Source of the DNA: Paenibacillus alvei DSM 29
GTDB taxonomy: Bacteria > Bacillota > Bacilli > Paenibacillales > Paenibacillaceae
Length of the DNA stretch: 64,000 nucleotides
Assembly (NCBI RefSeq): GCF_000293805.1
Contig: NZ_AMBZ01000001.1
Coordinates: 1,367,184-1,431,183, forward strand
Direction of reading: 5' to 3'
The stretch's first letter is position 1. Each line of letters starts with the position of its first letter. Shown piece by piece: positions 30,435 through 39,963 of the stretch. The notes beneath the pieces are model-generated. The model was not told the DNA's origin. It ran no database searches and was given only the letters and a program-made list of their open reading frames with translations. Made by a program: the position numbers and the translations under genes.

Positions 30435-31216
30435 CGGGATCGTCCCCCTCTCTACATCGGTAAAAGCAATCCGGCGGAGCATATGCCGCAGCAACGCTAC
30501 AGCCTTGCTCCCCGCCTTTTCAAACATGTGACAACAATATCAATGGCTTTCGCCAGGTCACCGCTTCGCTTATCCAGTTGATCGCATGCGGCAATCCTCT
30601 GCCTAGCAGATGTCCTACTCGGCTCCCATGCGTGAAAGACAACAAAGAGCATCGTTCTACGCAAGGGATGCGGCTACTTCCGACTCCTCTGCTTCATATG
30701 CTTGCTGCAGACGAGCCGCCCGAAGACGGGCTTTGGTTTAATATTGGGTTCGGAATTGGATTTGTGGATGGACAAGGGATGTTCCTCCCGTCGATGTAAG
30801 GCTTGCTGTAGGGTTCCGGCCAGCCAGCAGGAAGTCGGCCGTACCTCCGGATTCGGCACCGGAACTGCCTTTGTCGAAGCCTATGTTTAAGGGGTATTGA
30901 TACAATCTATGTACGATTTATGTATTCCCCCGCAGCCCTGGTGTGGATAAGTAAAGATCCGGCTGCGGGGTAGTGAGCTTTTCCTAACGATTAGATGTGA
31001 CGATGCGCTGCATGAGGCTCAAAGAATTGCTCCGTATGGCATGAACGGGACAGCCCTTGGATTAGCGGTGAATTCCATGCTGACTGACGGTACCGCAGGC
31101 AGCATGGGGAGAAAATCTTCCAATGGGGTAAAAACGTTATCTTAACATCAGGGCCACACGGCCCCCGGAAGGCACTTCCGTGCCTCTTGCCGGGGCGGTC
31201 ATCGGCTTGGCCGAGC
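30435..31216. other. ectB-pmxA intergenic region with a long inverted repeat
   Basis: A 782-nt gap with no convincing gene; the short open frames here (30,578-30,890) lack ribosome sites and coding character. An inverted repeat, CCCCGCAGCC at 30,927-30,936 and GGCTGCGGGG at 30,961-30,970, would form a 10-bp stem with a 24-nt loop in the transcript running from ectB to pmxA. The sequence just upstream of pmxA (30,435-30,560) should carry its leader and perhaps a promoter, but I see no clear -35/-10 pair. Confidence 0.5.
31162..31195 (-). terminator. Strong stem-loop after ectB
   Basis: Just downstream of the ectB stop the transcript can form CCCCGG/CCGGGG plus GGCAC/GTGCC around a TTCC-type loop. 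A second small hairpin (GGCC ACAC GGCC) follows, and the T-run comes only about 35 nt later, so it may attenuate rather than stop transcription into pmxA. Confidence 0.5.
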
Positions 31217-32386
31217 TTAGGTCGTTACCAGCAAATCCTGAGTCTCCTGAGAGATCACCTGCTGTATACTGGACTTGATAATATCGCAGCCGGCGGCAAG
31301 ATGCTCCATCGAGACGGTCAGCGGAGGCATGATCTTCAGCACGTGGTCTCCTCTGCCGGCTCTTTCAATGATGAGCCCGTTCTTGAAGCTGATCTCCGTC
31401 ATCCGCTTCGCCCCGGCTTCATCCGTGAAGCCCGAGACGTCAATGCCCCAGATCAGGCCGAGTCCGCGGATCGCGATCGACGGATGCAGAGGCTTGATTT
31501 CTTTGTCAAGGAACGAGCGCACAAACTCTTCCTTCTTCTTCACCTCGGCGTCGAGGGCGGCTCTGTCCCGGAACTCGAGAGCGGCCTTGGCGGCTACAAA
31601 AGCGAGCTGGTTGCCGCGGAAGGTGCCGTTGTGCTCGCCCGGCGTCCAGAGATCCAGTTCAGGCTTCAGCAGCAGGAGGGACATTGGCAGGCCGTACCCG
31701 CTGATCGACTTCGACAGGGTAATGAGATCCGGCTCAATCCCTGCACGTTCGAAGGAGAAGAATTCGCCTGTCCGGCCGCAGCCGACTTGAATCTCGTCGG
31801 TAATGAGCAGGATATCGTGCCTGCGGCAAAGCTGCTGCAGCCCTCGCAGCCACTGCGCGTCGGCGACGTGAATTCCGCCTTCGGCTTGTACCGTTTCAAG
31901 CAGGATGGCGGCCGGCTTGTCGATTCCGGAGTGCGAATCAGTCAGGATATTCTCGATATAGCCGAGCGACATGCCGTGGAAGCCGCCCATGAATGCGAAT
32001 ATCCCGGTTCTCTTCTTCGCCTTGCGTGCGAGCTTCAGGGCCGCTTCCACCGCGTTCGTCCCCGTCGGACCGCAGAATTGAAGCTTGTAATTCAGCTTCT
32101 TCGGCTCAAGGATCCGCTCCGAGAAGCTCTGGATGAATTCGCGCTTGGCCATTGTATACATATCCAGACCGTGCATAATCCGGTCGGAGGTCAAGTAATC
32201 GAGAACCCGGCCCTTGATATAATCGTTGTTATGACCGTAATTCAGTGCCCCAGCACCTGCAAAAAAATCAATATATGCTCTTCCGTCCTCAGAATACAAC
32301 AGGTCCCCCTTGGCCCGGTCGAATACCACCGGAAAGCTTCTGCAGTAAGATCTTACGTTGGATTCCAGCTTTTCAAAAATGCTCAC
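31217..32386 (-). CDS. ectB: Diaminobutyrate--2-oxoglutarate aminotransferase
   Basis: PLP-dependent class III aminotransferase of 389 residues making L-2,4-diaminobutyrate from aspartate semialdehyde with glutamate as donor. Family marks: FEKLESNVRSYCRSFP at the N-terminus, GPTGTNAVEAALK, the PLP Asp in ITDEIQVGCGRTG, and the Schiff-base Lys in LSKSISGYG. The neighbouring synthetases have three Dab-type adenylation domains, so its job here is most likely precursor supply for the lipopeptide. No ectA or ectC is nearby, which argues against ectoine synthesis. The longest frame starts at ATG 32395, where GGAGG directly abuts the codon. GTG 32386 has the same GGAGG 9 nt upstream and gives the usual N-terminus, so it is preferred. 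Confidence 0.92.
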   Translation of the reverse strand: MSIFEKLESNVRSYCRSFPVVFDRAKGDLLYSEDGRAYIDFFAGAGALNYGHNNDYIKGRVLDYLTSDRIMHGLDMYTMAKREFIQSFSERILEPKKLNYKLQFCGPTGTNAVEAALKLARKAKKRTGIFAFMGGFHGMSLGYIENILTDSHSGIDKPAAILLETVQAEGGIHVADAQWLRGLQQLCRRHDILLITDEIQVGCGRTGEFFSFERAGIEPDLITLSKSISGYGLPMSLLLLKPELDLWTPGEHNGTFRGNQLAFVAAKAALEFRDRAALDAEVKKKEEFVRSFLDKEIKPLHPSIAIRGLGLIWGIDVSGFTDEAGAKRMTEISFKNGLIIERAGRGDHVLKIMPPLTVSMEHLAAGCDIIKSSIQQVISQETQDLLVTT

Positions 32387-32841
32387 GCGCTTCATCCTCC
32401 ATCGGAATTGGGATAAGGTTGGCTACATCCTTACTGAACCTTCTGACGTCATGGAGCAACATATTCTCGGCTGTCATTTTCCACAATTGTAAGTCCCCGC
32501 ATGCCGGCTTTCTGGGTAGCCAGTGGACTGGTCTCTCGCGCACAGCTTGAATAGGTATAAAAACCCTATAATTCTATGCTCTATCATAATAGGAAAGATG
32601 ATCCATGTAGAATTATATCAAAGTTTCGTAGAATGTATAGTAAACCTTTAGTTAAATTTGAATATTTTGCCTAAAAAGATCGAATAAAGAAGAAACGCTG
32701 GGAATGGTTTTCCATCAATCGAGGGACGCGTGTTGACATTCAGGGGGCGGGGGATTTGGGATATATTACCTACTATCTGTATACATTCTCTGCCGGCGCT
32801 CCGAATCCTTGCGTTTTGCAATAACTTAACATGATACCAAA
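32387..32841. other. Upstream region of ectB
   Basis: AT-rich 455-nt gap between the XRE regulator and ectB. It holds the candidate minus-strand promoter listed separately and no supported gene; an open frame at 32,648-32,851 overlaps the regulator's end, has no ribosome site and resembles nothing I know. Confidence 0.5.
32612..32639 (-). promoter_or_regulatory. Candidate promoter for ectB and the pmx operon
   Basis: On the minus strand TATACA, 16 nt, then a perfect TATAAT. The -35 is weak. It lies about 225 nt upstream of ectB, leaving a long leader. It is the best-looking housekeeping-type -10 in the gap. Confidence 0.4.
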
Positions 32842-33183
32842 CTACATACATACATTTGACCTTAATTTTATCTTCAATTGTACTATCTCTATAATTTCAT
32901 TCTTATCACAATCATTAAGGGTTCTATAAGCCTCAAGTAACTTTTTTTCATTATAGTCTTCATATGTAGTTCCATTTATCGAATCTACACCTGTTAATAA
33001 CCAGTTTAGATTAACATTATATTGATTCCTAATTGATATTAATGTTTCCGCTGAAGGCTTGCTATTTCCCATTTCAATTTCACTCAGATTCCCTTGAGAA
33101 ATTCCTATGTTTTTTGCAAATTGAGATTGGTTGAGATTATTCTCTTTTCTAATACATTTTATTCTATATCCAATTTCGGTCAT
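32842..33183 (-). CDS. XRE-family transcriptional regulator
   Basis: Small DNA-binding protein of 113 residues. The N-terminal half is a Cro/C1-type helix-turn-helix (QSQFAKNIGISQGNLSEIEMG, then PSAETLISIRNQYNVNLNWLLTG), the signature of phage-repressor and SinR-like regulators. The C-terminal half is a short charged helix. A GTG 15 nt further upstream gives a longer form, but ATG 33183 has GGTGGTG at suitable distance and starts the usual MTEIGYRIK. It points toward ectB and may regulate the biosynthetic locus, but nothing in the sequence proves that. It is more AT-rich than the NRPS genes. Confidence 0.82.
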   Translation of the reverse strand: MTEIGYRIKCIRKENNLNQSQFAKNIGISQGNLSEIEMGNSKPSAETLISIRNQYNVNLNWLLTGVDSINGTTYEDYNEKKLLEAYRTLNDCDKNEIIEIVQLKIKLRSNVCM

Positions 33184-33230
33184 ACATTTCACCACCACTT
33201 ATCAAATTTCAAGCAAAATTATTTCCCTCT

Positions 33231-33271
33231 AATAAAAGTGGGGAGCCCGAAATAATTTCTTCAGGCTCCCC
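33231..33271 (-). terminator. Terminator of glmS
   Basis: In the glmS transcript GGGGAGCC pairs with GGCTCCCC around a 16-nt AT-rich loop, followed by ACTTTTATT. It closes the glmM-glmS region about 100 nt after the glmS stop. Confidence 0.85.
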
Positions 33272-33368
33272 TCTAGATGCGCTAGTCATTTCAATTGTGG
33301 TTCCACAGTTTTTTACTGGTTCCACACTTTTTTATCACTTGACAAGTGCCCTTATCAAAACAGCTTGC

Positions 33369-35204
33369 TTATTCCACCGTCACACTCTTCGCCAAGTTTC
33401 TTGGCTTATCTACATCATTGCCTCGTGCCAAGCTTGCATAGTAAGCAACAAGCTGCAATGGCACTACAGACAAGGCAGGAGACAAGCGAGACAGCGTAGC
33501 CGGCAATACGAACATGCCGTCAACCGCCTTCTCTACAGCGGCAGCATTCGCTTCGTCGGTAATCCCGTAAACGACACCGCCGCGCGCCTTCACTTCCTTG
33601 ATGTTGCTTACCGTCTTCTCAACAAGAGCAGACTGTGTTGCCAACGCAATGACAGGTATGCCTTCTTCAATCAAGGCAAGTGTGCCGTGCTTCAACTCAC
33701 CCGCTGCATACGCCTCGGAATGAATGTACGAAATTTCCTTCAGCTTCAGCGATCCTTCCAATGCTACCGCAAAGTCCAGACCGCGGCCGATAAAGAACAT
33801 ATTGTCATGCTTCGCAATGTCTTCTGCCACCCGCTTCAGCTCGTCAGATTGCTCCAAAATACGCTCCACCTGCTCCGGCAGTGCCTGCATCGCAGCAATC
33901 TGTTCGTTAATCCATGCTTGATCATGCAAGCCAAGAGTCTCAGCCCAGTACAAGCTGAATATCATGAACGCGATTAACTGCGATGTATATGCCTTTGTGG
34001 AAGCAACAGCAATCTCAGGCCCTGCCCATGTCACGATAGTATCGTCTGCCTCACGGGCAACCGAGCTGCCTACGACGTTCGTAATCGCCAGAACAGTTGC
34101 ACCACAGCGTTTCGCTTCACGCAGAGCCGCAAGTGTATCCGCCGTTTCGCCAGATTGGCTGACCACGATAACAAGCGTCTGTGGTGTAATAATTGGCGAA
34201 CGGTAACGATACTCTGAGGCGACATCTGTCTCTACAGGAACACCTGCACATTGCTCGATCAGCGTCCGTCCGACAAGACCTGCATGGTAGGCAGTACCGC
34301 AAGCGACAATATGCACATTGCGAATCTCTTTTAATTTCTCCGCAGTCAAATGCTTCAGTTCAGGAAGCTTGATTCCACTGCGATCTTCCTTCATTCTACC
34401 GCGCATTGTGTCGCGATATGCCTTAGGCTGCTCATGGATTTCTTTGAGCATGAAATGGTCGTAACCGCCTTTTTCCGCAGTAAGCACGTCCCAATCGACA
34501 ACAATCATTTCCCGAGAAATAAAATTCCCCTCTAGTGTCATCAATTCGACAGCATCCTTAGTCAGTACCGCCATTTCGTTGTCGTTCAAAATATACACTC
34601 GACGCGTATATTGCAAAATTGCCGGAATATCCGAACCAATAAAGTTCTCGCCTTCCCCAATACCGATAACGAGTGGGCTTGCGAAGCGAACAGCAACCAG
34701 CTTATCCGGCTCATATTCTGTCAGGACAGCCAGTGCATAAGCACCGCGCATACGCGCTGTAGCCTTTTGCACGGCCTTAACGATATCCCCGTCATACTCT
34801 CGAGCAATCAGATGAGAGATGACCTCTGTATCCGTCTCAGAAAGGAATGTGACACCGGAAGCGATTAGCTCTTCCTTCAGCTCCATATAGTTCTCGATAA
34901 TGCCGTTATGCACAACAGAGAACTTCATCGATGCATCTGTATGTGGATGTGAATTCTCATTCGACGGCTTGCCATGCGTCGCCCAGCGAGTATGACCAAT
35001 ACCTACAGTACCTCGCAGCGGCTCCTCCTCCAAATGAGAAGCGAGCACAGCAAGTCTGCCCTCCGACTTGCGCACTTGCAAGCCTTCCGGTGTGAATACA
35101 GCAATACCAGCAGAGTCATAACCGCGATACTCCAGCTTGCTGAGTCCTTCCAACAACACCGTTTGAGAATTTCTAGCTCCAATATATCCGACAATACCAC
35201 ACAT
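33369..35204 (-). CDS. glmS: Glutamine--fructose-6-phosphate aminotransferase (isomerising)
   Basis: Makes glucosamine-6-phosphate, the first step to UDP-GlcNAc for peptidoglycan. It has 611 residues, near the usual 600-610. The N-terminal class II glutamine amidotransferase begins MCGIVGYIGARN, with the nucleophile Cys2 exposed after Met removal. Two SIS sugar-isomerase domains follow (SQSGETADTLAALREAKRCGA; the second contains FIGRGLDFAVALEGSLKLKEISY), and the C-terminus LAKSVTVE is typical. ATG has GGAGGT 9 nt upstream. It lies downstream of glmM and is controlled by the ribozyme in its leader, which is cleaved when the product accumulates. Confidence 0.98.
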   Translation of the reverse strand: MCGIVGYIGARNSQTVLLEGLSKLEYRGYDSAGIAVFTPEGLQVRKSEGRLAVLASHLEEEPLRGTVGIGHTRWATHGKPSNENSHPHTDASMKFSVVHNGIIENYMELKEELIASGVTFLSETDTEVISHLIAREYDGDIVKAVQKATARMRGAYALAVLTEYEPDKLVAVRFASPLVIGIGEGENFIGSDIPAILQYTRRVYILNDNEMAVLTKDAVELMTLEGNFISREMIVVDWDVLTAEKGGYDHFMLKEIHEQPKAYRDTMRGRMKEDRSGIKLPELKHLTAEKLKEIRNVHIVACGTAYHAGLVGRTLIEQCAGVPVETDVASEYRYRSPIITPQTLVIVVSQSGETADTLAALREAKRCGATVLAITNVVGSSVAREADDTIVTWAGPEIAVASTKAYTSQLIAFMIFSLYWAETLGLHDQAWINEQIAAMQALPEQVERILEQSDELKRVAEDIAKHDNMFFIGRGLDFAVALEGSLKLKEISYIHSEAYAAGELKHGTLALIEEGIPVIALATQSALVEKTVSNIKEVKARGGVVYGITDEANAAAVEKAVDGMFVLPATLSRLSPALSVVPLQLVAYYASLARGNDVDKPRNLAKSVTVE

Positions 35205-35579
35205 AATATAGACCTCCGATTATTCGCGGCCTCTCCAGTAGGCGACGTCGCACACAGAAGTCCATGCCCCATAAGCGTGAGTGCATAGCATTATTGGATT
35301 ATTTTATAAATTCAATATACTCATGGATCACAAAGCAGGTCTATAGAATAGCCCCGCTAATCACTGATCGCCAAGCAGCCAACAAGCTCGCATAGCTGGC
35401 TTGGACTCTGTGCGCTCTGTCCATCCATGAGACAGCCCGATTCATAGTTATTATTAATTACTTTAATCCTTGATTGCGATAATAATTCGCTTCATGACAA
35501 ATTGAATACAGGACTCTCATAGAAACCTTGCCTCTGCAAGTGTATCTATACCCTATATCACATACCTTCGTAAGCACTC
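35205..35579 (-). other. glmS leader between ribozyme and start codon
   Basis: About 375 nt of untranslated leader following the ribozyme, unusually long. AT-rich, with no open frame or clear extra structure that I can see apart from the ribosome site next to glmS. Confidence 0.5.
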
Positions 35580-35735
35580 GTTGTCAGGAAAGTCGCCTCT
35601 CCTGCATTCCGAACATGCTATTACGGTGCCGGTAACACACCGGGAGGTCCCCGCCGAACATTTCGAACACCTCCACCTCGTCCACTCGCTGCAATGGCCG
35701 ATTCAGCAGCAAGCGCTGGCGCTTATTGAACGGTT
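35580..35735 (-). ncRNA. glmS ribozyme (glucosamine-6-phosphate-activated)
   Basis: On the minus strand the leader of glmS contains the family's conserved blocks in order: AAGCGCCAGCGC (cleavage would fall between A35723 and G35722), then GACGAGGTGGAGGTGTTCGA, then TTCGGCGGG and ACCTCCCGG. These match the conserved core and pseudoknot of the self-cleaving glmS riboswitch of Gram-positive bacteria. The 3' boundary is approximate. Rising glucosamine-6-phosphate triggers cleavage and loss of the mRNA. Confidence 0.93.
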
Positions 35736-35980
35736 GCCCGTTACATTGCCAACCTCACAATCCTCACTTTCTATATATGAATGAACTTCCTAACTCTTAG
35801 CTTCAAAACTAAGGAAGATACCGTCATCTCCCAGCATACACTGTTCCTGCATCATACACCGGCTTCTTGGTTGAGCAACAAGGCATCGGCTTAGCCTCGT
35901 CCACTCTGCATTAGCAGAACCGTGTTCTTTATTATATTCACTTTAGACAGTTTTCGCAACAATTGTACATAAAATAGGAA

Positions 35981-36020
35981 AAAAGCCATCTACCTGACAT
36001 CGTCAAGTAAACGGCTTTCA
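35981..36020 (-). terminator. Terminator of glmM
   Basis: AAGCC-TTTACTTGAC pairs with GTCAGGTA-GGCTT with few mismatches, followed by a run of six T in the glmM transcript. Hence glmS probably has its own promoter at about 35,740-35,980. Confidence 0.85.
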
Positions 36021-36030
36021 GCAAGTCCTA

Positions 36031-37374
36031 TTAAGCTAGTTCTATCTGTACAACCTCTACGATACGATTCACATAGCCCTCTATAATATCCGCCTCAGGA
36101 CCTTCAGCCATAACACGAATCAAGGATTCTGTCCCGGATGGACGAACAAGCACACGACCATTATCGCCAAGCTCCTGCTCAACTTCCGCAATCACCTTTT
36201 CAATGGCTGCATTCCCCTGGTACTTCGACTTATCGCCAACACGCACATTCACAAGCACTTGTGGATACTTGCGCATTAAGGATTTAGCTTCACTCAACGA
36301 TTGGCCATTCGCTTTCAAAGTAGCAACGAGTTGGATGCCAGACAGCATTCCATCTCCTGTCGTATTGTAATCCAAGAAAATAACGTGTCCGGATTGCTCG
36401 CCACCCAAGTTATATCCGCTGCGACGCATTTCCTCCATTACGTAGCGGTCACCGACTGCAGTCTTCGCTGTGTTCAAGCCATGCTTCTCAGCACCCTTGA
36501 AAAATCCAATGTTGCTCATTACAGTCGTTACGATAGTATCGCCATTCAAGCGTCCAGCCCGCTTCATTGCATCTCCGCAAATGAGCAGGATGAAATCACC
36601 GTCTACTTCCTCACCATGTTCATCGATCGCTATCAAGCGATCTGCATCGCCGTCGAAGGCCAAGCCCAAATGCGCCTTATGACGCAGCACTTCTTCCTTC
36701 AGCTTTTCTGGGTGCGTCGAACCGCAATGGTCATTAATGTTCAGGCCTGTAGGCTCCGCTCCAATTGCAATTACTTCTGCACCTAGTTCACGGAACAAGC
36801 GCGGCGCCAGCTCGTAAGCGGCACCATGCGCACAATCAAGCACAATGCGCATTCCATCGAAGCGTTGGTCAATTGTAGATTCAAGGTACTCGATATAGCG
36901 CCATTTCGCTTCTGTATCAACCGCTACCGTACCGAGACCTTCGCCGATCGGACGAGGAAGCTCGTCTTCGGCGGCATCCATCAATTGTTCAATCTCAAGT
37001 TCTGTCTCATCCAGCAGCTTATAGCCGTCGCTGCCAAAGAACTTAATCCCGTTATCCTGAACAGGGTTATGGGATGCAGAAATCATGACCCCTGCATCTG
37101 CCCCCATTACACGAGTCAAATACGCTACAGCAGGCGTAGACAATACGCCAAGCTGGATGACATCCGCACCAATGGACAGCAAGCCAGCTGTCAAGGAAGC
37201 CTCAAGCATACGGCCAGATATTCGCGTATCCATGCCGATAACCACCTTCGGCTTGCCCGATGCTTGCTTAGTCAGTACATATCCTCCGCAGCGTCCAATT
37301 TTATAAGCAAGCTCCGCAGTCAATTCCTGATTTGCTACACCGCGTACACCATCTGTACCAAAATATTTCCCCAT
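36031..37374 (-). CDS. glmM: Phosphoglucosamine mutase
   Basis: Converts glucosamine-6-phosphate to glucosamine-1-phosphate. It has 447 residues. Motifs: [15 protein letters not shown] at the start, the phosphoserine loop [12 protein letters not shown], the metal loop DGDADR, and the sugar loop [10 protein letters not shown]. The frame extends 24 codons upstream, but the family start MGKYFGTDG at 37374 has AAGGAG 8 nt before it. It lies 140 nt downstream of cdaR in the conserved cdaA-cdaR-glmM order; the encoded proteins are known to interact in other Bacillota, linking c-di-AMP to wall synthesis. Confidence 0.97.
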   Translation of the reverse strand: MGKYFGTDGVRGVANQELTAELAYKIGRCGGYVLTKQASGKPKVVIGMDTRISGRMLEASLTAGLLSIGADVIQLGVLSTPAVAYLTRVMGADAGVMISASHNPVQDNGIKFFGSDGYKLLDETELEIEQLMDAAEDELPRPIGEGLGTVAVDTEAKWRYIEYLESTIDQRFDGMRIVLDCAHGAAYELAPRLFRELGAEVIAIGAEPTGLNINDHCGSTHPEKLKEEVLRHKAHLGLAFDGDADRLIAIDEHGEEVDGDFILLICGDAMKRAGRLNGDTIVTTVMSNIGFFKGAEKHGLNTAKTAVGDRYVMEEMRRSGYNLGGEQSGHVIFLDYNTTGDGMLSGIQLVATLKANGQSLSEAKSLMRKYPQVLVNVRVGDKSKYQGNAAIEKVIAEVEQELGDNGRVLVRPSGTESLIRVMAEGPEADIIEGYVNRIVEVVQIELA

Positions 37375-37514
37375 CGTTCGCTTCTCCTTCATGCTGCTAT
37401 TCACCAAATTGATCTTGGCGGTTATCGCCTGAAACGATAATTTCATGTTTGCAGCATCTTTATCACGTAAATTTAAACTTTCATTATGCTATTCATTCTT
37501 AGATGTTACGCTCG

Positions 37515-38957
37515 CTAGCCGGCGTGATCTGCGGAGCCAGTAACCGCATCAACTGGTGATCCTTCCGATTCATTTGAGGAAGGTGGATTTGTATCATGTG
37601 TTCCAGTCGAAGGATTACCTGAATGCCCTGTCTCATTCTGGGTTCCTGATGACGAGCCGTTGCCTACATCCTCTGGGATCGATGTAGGTGGCTTTGGATC
37701 AGGCAATGTCGTTACAGGAGCTTCCGTGTCCTTAATCACAACCTTGATTGTCAATGGAGCTGGATCCACTCGTCGAACGAACCGAGGCAAATTCACCTGC
37801 AAGTTCACTGTATGCTCACCAGGCGGTAAATCATTCACGTTGGCAATCAACTGAATATCGCTTACCTTGAGCGCGTCAATCAAATTTGGAGCACCGACAA
37901 CAACAACGTCCATCTTGCGGGAAGCCGGTTCCGCAATCGTCGTCTCCAGACGATCATTGTCGCCCGTAAGGGTAATCGGCACATTCAAAATCGTCCGCTG
38001 CTTTACACCTGAGATTTGCAGCTCGACAGCAATCTCACTCGGTTCTATTTTCTCAATGTTCGGTGGCGGCGTCAATTGTACCTTTAATTTATACGTTCCT
38101 GGCGCTTCAAATTGGCGTAAATCGACATGTACATTGTCAATGTATTCGATTTTATCCAGCGCTTCCTGAGGGCCATATAGGGTCACCTGATTTACATCTG
38201 GTGACAAGACTGACACAGCTAGTCCTTCTGCCAATTGGCCTGTCAAATTCACCTGCAGCGGCACTGTCTTGAACGGCTTCGTGATTGGCACTTCGACCTC
38301 CACGAATGACGGTGTCAGAACAGCTCCTTCAACTTCCTCGCCTCTTGCATTATAAGCAGTCAGTTTCACCCGCTTCGAGATGACAGACTCATTCGCCTTA
38401 TCCACATTTACCGTACCTACTATCGATTTTACTTCAGCCATACGGGATGCAGGAAGTGTCACATGGACCCGGTTCGAAGGGCGCACGATTGGAGTTCCAG
38501 CCTTATATCCATTGGCAGGGGTTCCTTCTGTACGTACTTGTACCTCAAATTCCTTCGTCTGCACATCTTCTAGCTCAATCGTAGCACTGCTCGGCTGCAT
38601 CGACAGCAAATCGATCCCCTGCGGCAGATCATGACGGAGCTGTATCACATGCTTTCCTTTCCCATAACCGGTTAAGTCCAGTGTTACTTTATAATCCTCC
38701 GGCAATGCAGATGCAATCGCTGTTCGCTTCCCACGAACCTGGATCCGCACCTTATCCGGCCGTATGGACTTAATCACCTGCTGCTTCGTATCCAATCCTA
38801 CAATTCGGACTTGGACATCATCTATCCAGCGTGATTCCATGAGCGGCTGTGGAGCAGTTGGTGTCGTATCATCCTTATGTACTACAGCGAATAACAGTAC
38901 TCCCAATACTAAAGCAATAATCTTCGCTGTATTATTGTTCATTAACCACTTATCCAT
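37515..38957 (-). CDS. cdaR: CdaA regulatory protein (YbbR family)
   Basis: Membrane-anchored regulator of the diadenylate cyclase CdaA, 480 residues. One N-terminal membrane helix (about residues 10-26, AKIIALVLGVLLFAVVH) is followed by an extracellular part built of four YbbR-like repeats of about 80 residues. It ends in a low-complexity tail rich in Pro, Ser, Thr and Gly (about the last 60 residues), probably lying in the cell wall. Start ATG 38957 has AAGGTGAG 6 nt upstream and overlaps the cdaA stop by 8 nt, implying coupled translation; a GTG three codons earlier is less well placed. Confidence 0.93.
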   Translation of the reverse strand: MDKWLMNNNTAKIIALVLGVLLFAVVHKDDTTPTAPQPLMESRWIDDVQVRIVGLDTKQQVIKSIRPDKVRIQVRGKRTAIASALPEDYKVTLDLTGYGKGKHVIQLRHDLPQGIDLLSMQPSSATIELEDVQTKEFEVQVRTEGTPANGYKAGTPIVRPSNRVHVTLPASRMAEVKSIVGTVNVDKANESVISKRVKLTAYNARGEEVEGAVLTPSFVEVEVPITKPFKTVPLQVNLTGQLAEGLAVSVLSPDVNQVTLYGPQEALDKIEYIDNVHVDLRQFEAPGTYKLKVQLTPPPNIEKIEPSEIAVELQISGVKQRTILNVPITLTGDNDRLETTIAEPASRKMDVVVVGAPNLIDALKVSDIQLIANVNDLPPGEHTVNLQVNLPRFVRRVDPAPLTIKVVIKDTEAPVTTLPDPKPPTSIPEDVGNGSSSGTQNETGHSGNPSTGTHDTNPPSSNESEGSPVDAVTGSADHAG

Positions 38958-39774
38958 GATGCTCACCTTTTCGTTTCCAGAACAATCGCAGTTCTTTCTT
39001 CGCCTTCGGCTTTAATTCATCGAACAGCTTGGATATGAGTGACTCTTCCTTAATATCACGCACAACTTGTCCATTTATCGCGAGCGATACTTGGCCTGTT
39101 TCCTCTGAAACGACAACGGAGATTGCATCGCATACTTCACTGATCCCAATTGCGGCCCGATGTCTTGTTCCTAATTCCTTACTGATAAATGGATTCTCGG
39201 ACAACGGCAAATAACAAGCTGCCGCTGCAATTTGGCTGCCTTGTATAATAACTGCCCCATCGTGCAGTGGTGTATTCGGTATGAATAGGTTAATGAGCAG
39301 CTCGGAACTGATACGCGAGTCCATGGCAATCCCTGACTCGGTATATTCATTCAGCCCAGTTACACGCTCAAATACGATGAGCGCACCAATCTTCCGGCGC
39401 GACATATAATTAACCGCCTTAATTAGCTCACTAATTACACGAGCTGTTTCATCTTCTTGTACTACTGCACGTCCGCCGAACATTTTCCCCCGGCCTAGCT
39501 GCTCTAAGGCGCGCCGCAGCTCTGGCTGGAAAATGATCACGATCGCTAACACCCCAAACGTAAACATCTGATTCATTAGCCACTTCAGCGTATACAAATC
39601 AAACCACGTACTAATCGCCCAAGTAACAACGAGGATAAATATCCCCTTCAGAAGTTGGACAGCACGCGTCCCACGGATGAGCACGAGCAGCTTATAAATT
39701 ACATAACTAACGATTAAAATATCAATGATATTCTTGATCGTGTCCTTCCACGACATGTCCGCAAAATAATTCAT
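38950..39774 (-). CDS. cdaA: Diadenylate cyclase CdaA
   Basis: Makes c-di-AMP from two ATP; 274 residues against the usual 273. Three N-terminal membrane helices (about residues 10-85) precede the DAC domain, which has the catalytic DGAVII motif and GTRHRAAIG. The frame opens 33 codons upstream, but MNYFADMSWKDTI at 39774 is the family start and has GGGGG 7 nt before it. First gene of cdaA-cdaR-glmM. A terminator separates it from rsiW, so it has its own promoter. Confidence 0.96.
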   Translation of the reverse strand: MNYFADMSWKDTIKNIIDILIVSYVIYKLLVLIRGTRAVQLLKGIFILVVTWAISTWFDLYTLKWLMNQMFTFGVLAIVIIFQPELRRALEQLGRGKMFGGRAVVQEDETARVISELIKAVNYMSRRKIGALIVFERVTGLNEYTESGIAMDSRISSELLINLFIPNTPLHDGAVIIQGSQIAAAACYLPLSENPFISKELGTRHRAAIGISEVCDAISVVVSEETGQVSLAINGQVVRDIKEESLISKLFDELKPKAKKELRLFWKRKGEHHG

Positions 39775-39903
39775 GCAGGTACCCCCGGCGTTCGTTTCCC
39801 CTGATAAGATCCTGATGAGAAGATGAAGCATCTCTCTACGTATAACTATAACCTTTTCGTCATCATGAAGCAAAATTTATATTCCAGCCTTATCCATGCT
39901 TAC

Positions 39904-39937
39904 AAAAAAGCCCTCCTGCAATAGCTGCAGGAGAGCC
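39904..39937 (-). terminator. Terminator of sigW-rsiW
   Basis: CTCCTGCA pairs with TGCAGGAG around a 4-nt loop, extended by GC/GC, with six T following in the rsiW transcript. Confidence 0.9.
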
Positions 39938-39963
39938 TCGGTACAACAGATACGGATGCTGAC

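Noticed and set aside
30578..30890. Short open frames on both strands upstream of pmxA
   Set aside because: No ribosome site, no recognisable protein features, and they overlap each other.
32648..32851. 67-codon minus-strand frame in front of ectB
   Set aside because: Overlaps the regulator end, no ribosome site, low-quality composition.
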